A stretch of 41,374 nt of DNA from Myxococcales bacterium (GTDB lineage: Bacteria > Myxococcota_A > Polyangia > Polyangiales > Polyangiaceae). Below are positions 24,443 to 33,400 of this stretch, piece by piece (position 1 is the stretch's first letter; the number at the start of each line of letters is the position of its first letter). The position numbers and the translations under genes are program-made. Location of the stretch: positions 1 through 41,374 of the forward strand of contig JAHFDY010000011.1 of NCBI GenBank assembly GCA_023248735.1, read 5' to 3'. A model generated the notes under the pieces. The model did no database searches. It saw nothing but the letters and a program-made list of their open reading frames with translations, and was not told the DNA's origin.

Positions 24443-27400
24443 CCCGCGCGCAAGCTCGAGAGACGCTCCACTGCGCGTGAGAACGCCGGGTCGACTTCAA
24501 GTGCACGTTCGAGCATTTGGATAGCCCGAGGCGTGTCGTCCTGCACCACAGCGACTTCACCGAGGTAGAAGAAGACCTCTGCTTTCGAGATTCCGCTATT
24601 TTCGTCCAGCTTCTGGAGCAGTAGCGCGCGAAACGTTTTTTGCGCGCGTTCCCAGTCCTTGCTTTCGAACGCGAGGATCGCAAGGTCGCGCAAGACGGGC
24701 AGCGAACCCGCATCCACCTTAAACGCAGCCTCGAGCGCTTCGAGCGCCTCTTGCGTACGGTCAAGTTTCTTGAGCAACATGGCCAACCGATGTTGGTATT
24801 GAGCAATTTCCCGCGTCCGTTGCCCGCCGAGCTGATCGATCAGAAGCCTGAGGGATGCCGCAGCGCCTTCAAGCTGACCGCTCTGTGTTTGCAAGTGGAT
24901 CAACTCAAGCATCAACGGCCGATCGTGCGGAGTGAGCAGGGCAGCGTCCGCGAGGATCGCGACGGCGCGCGGGCGATCTTCGAGCTTAGTCTGTGCGTGC
25001 TCAGCGGCTTCACGAAGGAGTTTCACGCGCGCAGCGATGGGCTCAGGCGGCGGTGGCGCAGTCCTACCGGGAGAGATCGGCGTCGGCGAAAAACCCGGAT
25101 GCTCCCGTCCGATCTGTTCCGCGTCCTCGATGAGACGACTCACGAGCTCGCTCCAACGGCCTTGACGTTCGTACGTCTCGCGCAGCAGTTCACGCGCCTC
25201 ATTGCCGTCTTGCGCTAGGGCGCGCACAAGTGGCTCTTCAGCCTCGGCCCAACGCTCAAGGCTAACCAGCAAGCGGCCCAGTTGAAGGCAAACACGCACG
25301 ACTTCCGCATCGTTCCGAACCTCGACTAAATCGGAAAGAGCGCTGACAGCACCCTCGAGATCTCCGTCAAGCTCACGTAGCCGTGCCAACGCTGAGAGTG
25401 CTCGGATATCGCCGGGTTCGAGGTCGATAACGCGTTCGTAGAATGAGCGAGCTTGGTCAAAATCGCCGAGGCGATCCTCTGCAAGCGACGCGAGCCTAAG
25501 GCAGAGCGTAATTTGCGTGGCAGCGTCGCCCTCAGCCCGCGACGCCTCGAGACGCTTCTCGAGGAGACCAACGAGGGATCCATACTGCTCCGTACGCTCG
25601 TAGAGCGTCGCGAGCCGCGAGAGGGCATCGACATGGAAGGGCTGCTCGTCAACGATCGCTTCCAGCGCCGCGATCGCATCGTCAACTTGGTTGAGTTTCT
25701 CCTCAAGAAGCTGAGCGAGTTCCAACCTCAGGGCGACCCGAGTCTCCGCCGCCTCGGCGCCCTCAACCCGGCGCTCGAGGACGCCGACGAGTTTCGCAAA
25801 CTCGCCCCCTCTGGCGTAGGCATCTCGCAGATACTCGAATGCACTCGTGTCGCTCGGATCATCTTGGAAGATGCTCTCGTACAACGCCAGCGCGCGTTCG
25901 CCGTCGCGCAGACGCTCGTCCAACAACTTTCCGAGCTGATGCCGGAGCTCGGGAAGCACACTCGCGTCCATCTCGAGCTCCGCGCGTCGCTCAAGTATGT
26001 TGGCGAGCTCGGTCCACTGGCCGCTTGCATCAAGAAGCTCGCTAAGTTCGCCAAGGGCCCACAGATCGTCGCCATCGAGCTCTAGCGCTTCGCGCACAAT
26101 CGCTTCGGCAAGCGCGGCGTCGGGGCCTGCGAGTGCGCGTGCCTCACGGCGAAGCATCTTTTGCGAGTCTGCGTCGTCCTCGAGGCGTGCTCGCGCAACA
26201 AGTACTTCGATCAGGTCCTGCTCGCGGCCCAGAACCCTTCGCAGTTGCTCAAGTTCCTTTACTATATCGAGGTTATCAGGGGCTGCCAGCCGCGCCTCGA
26301 TGAGAATCGCTTCGGCGCTTGCCGACTCACGCAACGGTCCAGACAAGACACGCGCGAGCTTTAGACCGAGTTCGCTCCGCACCTCTCCGGTACCATTTTC
26401 AAGCGCTTTCCTAAGCGCATCCGCGTAGGGCCGAATTTCGCCCGTCCGCTCGGCGATGCGTTCGAGCTCGGTCTGCGCGTCGAAATCGCCCGGCGCGTCG
26501 ATAAGAGCAGCCTCGAGCAAGCGCTGGGCTCGCGCAAGCTGCCCGCACTCGTTCTCGATGATGGCAGCGGCTTCCAGTCGCAACCGTTGGCGATCGTCTT
26601 TGCTCTTCGCCCGAGTAACGCGCTGTTCGTGAAGAGTGGCAAGGTCGTCGAGTCGCGAAAGATCACGGAAGACCCGCTCCAGCAGCTCAAACGTTGTTTC
26701 GAAGGCATTGGACTGCAGCGCGATAAGTCGCGCAAGGCTCGCCTCATGCCCAGCTACGAGCTCGAGCGCTTGTGCAAGATGGATGACGGCGCCGTCCACG
26801 TCCTTTCGCACAAACACGAGCAGCCCAGCGCGTCGCTCATGCAAGTCGGCAAGCAGCTGCGAGTCTGTCTCCGCCGCAATGCGACGCTCCAGAACGTCAA
26901 TTAACTTTCCTTTATCGTCTTGCGCCGAAACCACTCGGTCGAGTGCGGCAAGAAGATCATCGCGGTCGCCTGCCCTGTCCAAAGCGCGATCGAGAGCGAT
27001 CCGCGCTCTAGCGACATCTTGAAGCTCGGTCTCGTAGACCCGAGCTGCACGCCCACTTAGAGTTGCACTGGCCTCAACGTCGTGCTCGGCCTCGGACCGC
27101 GCGTCGAGAGCTTGCGCCCACCGCTTCCACGCTTCGGCACCGACTCGAACACAAATTGCCTCAGCGTCAGCGAAAAGAACCTCATCGTCCGGCGCTTCTG
27201 CAAGCACGCGAATAAGCGTCGCAAGGGCTTCGTTCGGCTTCGAGAGCAGCTCGTCGTTCGTCCGAGCGATTTCGCGAAGCGTTGATGCCCGTGATACCGC
27301 ATCATCTTCGACACTCAGCCGGAGCTCGAGTGCGGCCACAAGGTCACCGTACCGCGCGTGCTGTCGCGACAAGTCGACGATCGCATCAGCCACCTCGAGC

Positions 27401-30400
27401 TTCACTTCCGAGCGGCGTTGCGCAAGCGCGAACAACTCGCGCACAAGGGCATCGTCATCGGCAGCTGCGAGCAGTTCAGAAATCGCCGAGATCGCTTGGC
27501 TTGCTTCGTCAAGTTCTCGGACTAACAACATGGCCGCGTCCACCTGGTAGCGGCGCCTCTCGGCGTCGGACTCGCTTGCGCGCCCAAGCATTTGCAGCGT
27601 CTCGAGCAGCTCTGGCCACATGCGCTCCGCGCGGTAGAGTCCCGCAAGACGCCCCGCCACGCCGAGGTCTGTGGGGCGCATCGCCAACGCTTCCACAAGA
27701 ACGTCCGTCGCCGCGCGTCGATTGCCGAGCGCTCCTTCGTAGCACTGCCCAGCAGCAACGAGCCAACCAAAGCAATTGTCCGTTTCGTCCGGCGACGCAA
27801 GTTCGACGCGCCGACGGTAGAGAGTCACGAGACGGCCCGCATCTGACCGCGCCTCGTAGAGATTGATCAGTGCGTCGATTGCAATCGTGTCAGCGGAGTC
27901 AAGCTCGTGCGCACGCTCGAACGCTTCGATCGCGTGTGCGCCGTCGTCGAGCATGTCGCGCCGCGTTTCACCAATCTGCCTCCACGTTGACGCTCGTTCG
28001 AGATCGTCGCTCAGCGCCCGCACTTTGCGTTCAAGCGCTCGTACGAGCGCTTGCCAGTCCGACAGCAGCGTTGCGAGTGCTTCCACGTGCGCAATCGGGT
28101 CGAGCTCGTCTGGGTCTAGCGCCGCGAGGCGCTCCCACGTCTCCAGTGCTCGTCGAGGGTCGTCTCTACGCTCATCGTGAAGGCGCGCCAACGCACCCAG
28201 CAGCTCGCGCTTCGTGAAGGCCTCCGCACGTAGGATCGCACGCTCGTAGTACGGCGCAAGATCGTCCCACGCCTGCAAAATGCCTGCGACGCGATCCATC
28301 TCCATCCGAACATCGCCGTTATCAGGGTCGAGCTCAAACGCGCGTGCATACGCCTCGAGTGCTCCCTTGGGATTCGCCAGTTCTTGCTCGGAAAGCGCAC
28401 CGATCTCACGAAACAGATCTGCCTTGGACGCGAGATCGTCCGTGCGCTCCGCGCGGCGATCCATGAGTCGAACGACGTCACCAAAACGAGACGACCTTCG
28501 GTATCGGAGAACCAATAGGTCCTCGATACGTTCATCGAGTTCGACATGTCCACCGAGCTGTGCCTCAAGGACCGCAAGGGCGCGCGTCGCAATATCGCTG
28601 GTTCCATCGGGCTCGAGCTCGAGTACAAGGCCGAGTTCATCAACCGCCTGAGACGCATCATTCAATCGATCCCGAAGGAGCCCAGCGAGCTCGAGGCGTA
28701 GCTCGGCCTCCATCCCAGACGATTCGGCCCTCTCCGCGCGCACACGAACTAGCGCGGCGAGATCATCCCACGCTTGTGACCCGGAGAAGAGGCGCCGGAG
28801 AGCGACGACGGCAGACTCGTCCCCTTCGTCATTCTCAAGAGCGTCGCGATAGAAGCGAATGGCGCGCGCGCGATCACCGAGACGCGTCTCTGCGAGTTCG
28901 GCAACCAAGTGAAGATGTCGCCCGCGCTCGGCATTGTCTGAAACGCTGTCGAGCGACTCGACAAATAGTGCAATTCGCTCCTCGTGCCGCTCCAGCTCGG
29001 TGAGGGCTCGGTCGACCGATGCAAAGGCGGCAGACCTTGGATCCCGTTCAAATTCGTAAGCGCGCGCATAGTATTTTAGGGCCAAATCCCACGACGCAGA
29101 TGTTTCGTAGAGGAGACCAACTTTACTAGCGAGCTTCGCCGTGACCGAATCATCGTGCTCGACCTTGTCGAGCTCTCGCGCAAAAATTGGCGCGAGTTTC
29201 CCCTCGGCGCTTGATGCGCGCGCAATGCGCTCGAGCTCCGCCCACGTGTCAGTGTCAGCAACATCGAGCGCGAGCAACTCGCCGAGCGTCGAAAGCGCTC
29301 CTTGATAGTCTTCGCGCTGTTCCTCCTGCAGTTTGGCTAGACGACGCAAGAGCAACGCCTGCTCATCAACCTCTGCACCTGACAGTCGTAGCGCCAGCAC
29401 ACGCTCGGCATTCGGCCAGTCGTGCGTCGTCATGTAGAGCGTCTCAAGAAGCTCGGATGCTCTTGTGCGTGTGTCGCTGGCGGGGAGCTGCAACTCCAAA
29501 AACAGTCGCGCTCCAGCGTGCGTCGGAACGAGATCGAGCGCCGCCGCGGCTTCGTCGAGGGCGCGTGAACTATCGTTCATGTGGCTCGAAAGAAGTTCGG
29601 CAATTTGAACGTGCAGATCTGCGCGCTCCTCGGCCGAAGTCGCCGCCTCGAGTCGCCGCTCGCGAAGCGCAACCCGTCGATCGTGCGATCCACCCTTTGC
29701 GTACAGCTGATCGAGAGAACCAACCGCGGTTGCGTCGAGAGTGATGTCGATCGCGGCTTCGAGCGACTGCACTGCACCGGACACGTCGCCCTTGTCCGAC
29801 AGTAACGATGCGTGCCGTGTGAGCAAGCCGAAACGCACGGTGTCGTCCGATTCAAGCTCAATGCGACGTCCGATCACTTCGATCAGACCGGAGTTGTCTC
29901 CGCTCGCGCTTGCATAAAGACGCTCGAGGGCCAACAAGGCTTCGCGATCGTCACCGCGCAGATCGAGTGCGGTTCGATAGAGCGCAATCGCATGCTCAAG
30001 GTGACCGCTCGTCTCGTAGAGTGCGCCGAGCTGCCTTCCGACGCTCGCACGATCATCCTCATTAACAACGTCAACCAACTTTACGGTAAGCGCGTCGGCA
30101 AGAGCGATGGATTTCTCAGCTCGTGCTGCAATGCGAACCGCTCGCTCAAGCCATACGAGAACCTCGGGTTGATCGAGCGCGAGGTTCAGCCCACGCACTG
30201 TATAGTCGTAGGCTTCATCCATCGCTCCAAGTTGGTGTTCGGCGAGCGCGGACGCCTCTTCAAGACGTCCCAATCGATCGCCCACACTATCGAGAACAAG
30301 GAGCTCTACTTCGATCACGGCGAGCAGGCCCCGACCATCGTTCTCCGCTTCGTACAGCGGGCGTAACAACTCGGCGGCTTCGCGACGGACGCTCGCATCA

Positions 30401-33400
30401 GCAAGCATGTTGACCAACAGCACCCGACCGGAATGCTGCGGAGCGATCGCAAGGAGCTCACGCAGGCTCTCGAGCGCCAGTGCGGGGTCACCTAGACCGG
30501 AGACGCGAAGCTCCGAGAGCTGCGCGAGGCGCTTGGGTCGATCCTCCGCGCCGACAGCCAACAAACGCTCCAACACCTCCGCGCCCTCAGCATTCGCTGA
30601 TCGCGTCGCGTAGAGCGCAAGAAGGGCGTCCGCTTCACTATCTGCGGGACGATCGTCGAATGCGATGCGATAGGCAACGATCGCATCCTCCGGCTTGTTT
30701 AGCTGATCGGCGTAGAGGCGCCCGAGGCGAACAAGGATTTCGTGCCGTTGCTGCGAATTTTCCTCACGAGATTCACGAATCGATAAGATCTCTGAGAGCA
30801 GCGCAAACTGCTTTGTCTCCTCGTAGAGTGAATCGAGCGAGAGCAAAGCGTGATCATTGTTCGGATCGGACGTCCTTAGACGTTGAAACGCGTCGATAGC
30901 CTTTAGGGAGTTTTGTAACAGGTCTCGGTACAAATCGCCGAGCCGCGAAAGAAGCGGCGTCCGCTCCGCCTCGGTGACGGCGGACACCTGGGCCTCGAGC
31001 GCCCTTGCAAGCCGGTCGTGGTCGCCAGACGCTTGCGCGATACGCTCCAGATTTCGTGCCGCGGTCAACGTCACGTCGACCGTCGCCGACAGGGTCACGA
31101 CTCGCTCGAGCGCGACAATCGCCTCATGGATGTGCCCGAGCGAATCTTCCTCGAGCCGCGCAATCTCGAGAAGGAGCGCACTTTTGACGTCCGGCTCTTC
31201 GACCAAGCGCTCTGCATCACCAAGGGTCTCAACTACGCGATCGTACGTCGCCGCCCGACGCCCAACGTCGAGGAATCGCTCTCGAACGTGGGTATCCGAA
31301 GGGAGCATGAGCACCAGCCGGCGCCAGGCCAATAGGGCCTTCTCGTCATTCGCAAGTGCATCTTGGTAGAGGTCGGCGAGCGCGCGCAATCGGGCTTCAT
31401 TATCGTCAGGAACATTGACAACAAGCCACTCGAGCACGTCGGCAAGTGACGCAAATTCGCCCCTTGCGCGATACGCAATTTCGAGAGCACGCGCGGCGCT
31501 CTTCGCGTGTTCGTCAACGCCGCCTGCCTCTCCGGCCACGAAGCGATCGAGTAGATTCGAAGCACCTTTGAGCATCGAATCGCGCTCGATCGCCACCGCC
31601 GCGTGGGTGAGCGCGCGAGCGCGATCTCCGAGTTCGTCAAGGTAAACCGTTGCGAGACGGACGCGAAGATCGTTGTCGTCGCGCCGCTCCAACGCCGCCT
31701 CCCATAGCCGTGCTAGCGATTCGAACGACCGACCTCTCGCGTAGAGTTTCTCGAGTTGAGAAAACGCCACCTCGTGAGCAGGCTCCAACTGAATGACCCT
31801 GTCGAAGAGTCGAGTTGCGCGAGCGTCATCATGCAGAAAATCTTCAGCAAAATTCGCCGCCTCGACCAAGAGGTCCGAAGGTGCGGCGTCCGATCCGTCC
31901 ACGACACGCTCATAAAGGGCGCCGAGTTCCGCCCAGCTCTCCGTCGCGAGAAGCGCGTTCTTGAGCTTCGCAAAAGCTCTGGAGTGCGTCACGTCACGCG
32001 TCAGAATGCGGCGCCAATACGCTCTTGCACCATCGACGTTTCCGAGGCGCTCCTCGAGCAACGTACCGAGTCGCTCCGCAAGATCGACTTCGACCGCGGG
32101 TGGCAGACGAACGTCACCGTCCGTAGGCAGCACCTTTTCGAGCGTCAGGACGTACCGATCCGTGTTGCCCGTACGCTTCCCAAGGACGGCCAGACGATCC
32201 CAAAGGGTAAGATTCTCTGGCACTTCTTCAACGATTTGCACCAAAATCTCGAAGGCCGCGGCGTCGTGTCCTCGCTTGAGTTCGTGCAGATCGACAAGCT
32301 GAAGATAGAGCGCGAGACGATCCTTCTGCGACGCAGCCGTCGCGATGAGGACCTCCATGACGTCAACTTGCTTGTCGAATTGACCGAGCGTGGCATACGC
32401 GTCTGCAAGCAACGCCGCTACTTTTGGCCGCACCTTCGCTTGTGGCAAGAGCCGTTCGGCGAGCTTAATCGCATCGGACGTCGGACCGGTGAGCTCGATC
32501 GCTTCCGCAAGCGCGGAGTACGCGTCGCCCCATTTTTCGGCCGAAGCATGCACGTCCGCAAGATCGAGCAATCGCGCTCCCTTGCCTTCGACACCCTCAC
32601 CCGGGGCCTCGGCCTCGAGCCAAGTGGCCGCATCTTGATATCGGCCTACCTGCCGCAGCACGCGCACGAGCGCTCTCCGCGACGCTTGTTCAGTTGGATC
32701 GATGGCGAGAATCGCCTCGTAACACACACGAGCCCGCTCTGGGTCGTCGAACACCGAAAGCTCGAGCTCCGCGAGTTCGGTCAGCAGGGCAAGCTTCGCT
32801 TTCTTCTTAGCGTGTTCGATTCGGAAGGCGAACAAGGCGCGAAGATCGTCGCGGCGATCGGCCCTCCGAAGAAGCGCATCATAAAATGAAACAACATCCT
32901 TATCATTTTGCGCGCTCTCGAATAGGCGCCTACCCAGGCGCGCAGCTTCCTCGAAATCGCTAAGGCGATCCGCATAGAGTTCGGTGAGCTTCGTGAGTAG
33001 CAAACGCTGCTCTTGTGGACTCTCCGTAGTCTCGAGCCTTGCTTTGAGCGTGTCCGCAGCCGCACCTTCCCGACGCGCTTCGATCGCGGTCGCTACAAAG
33101 CGATCAAACGCGCCACCTTGTCCGGGCGCGAGCGCATAGACTTGGCTCGACGCGTGAAAGGCGGCCGCGGCGTCTCCCACGCGCGTTGCGACATCGGCCG
33201 AATGCTCAAGCCACTTGACTTTTTCATCCGTCGAAGGAGCGCTCGCGGCGAGGCTCGCATAAAGTGGCAAGAGCTTCTGGTGCTTGCCGGCAGCTTCATA
33301 CGCTTCGACGAGCGCAATCGACGCGCGAGTCTCCCCAGGAGCGAGTGAGAGCGCCTTCTCGTAGAGACGAATCGCACTGTCGGTGCTCGAAACGCCAGCG

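Noticed and set aside
31756-32889. 377-residue plus-strand ORF inside the giant TPR gene
   Set aside because: Antisense frame of the repeat protein; composition (Arg, His, Val, Leu) is typical of the complement of Ala/Glu/Leu-rich helical coding sequence.
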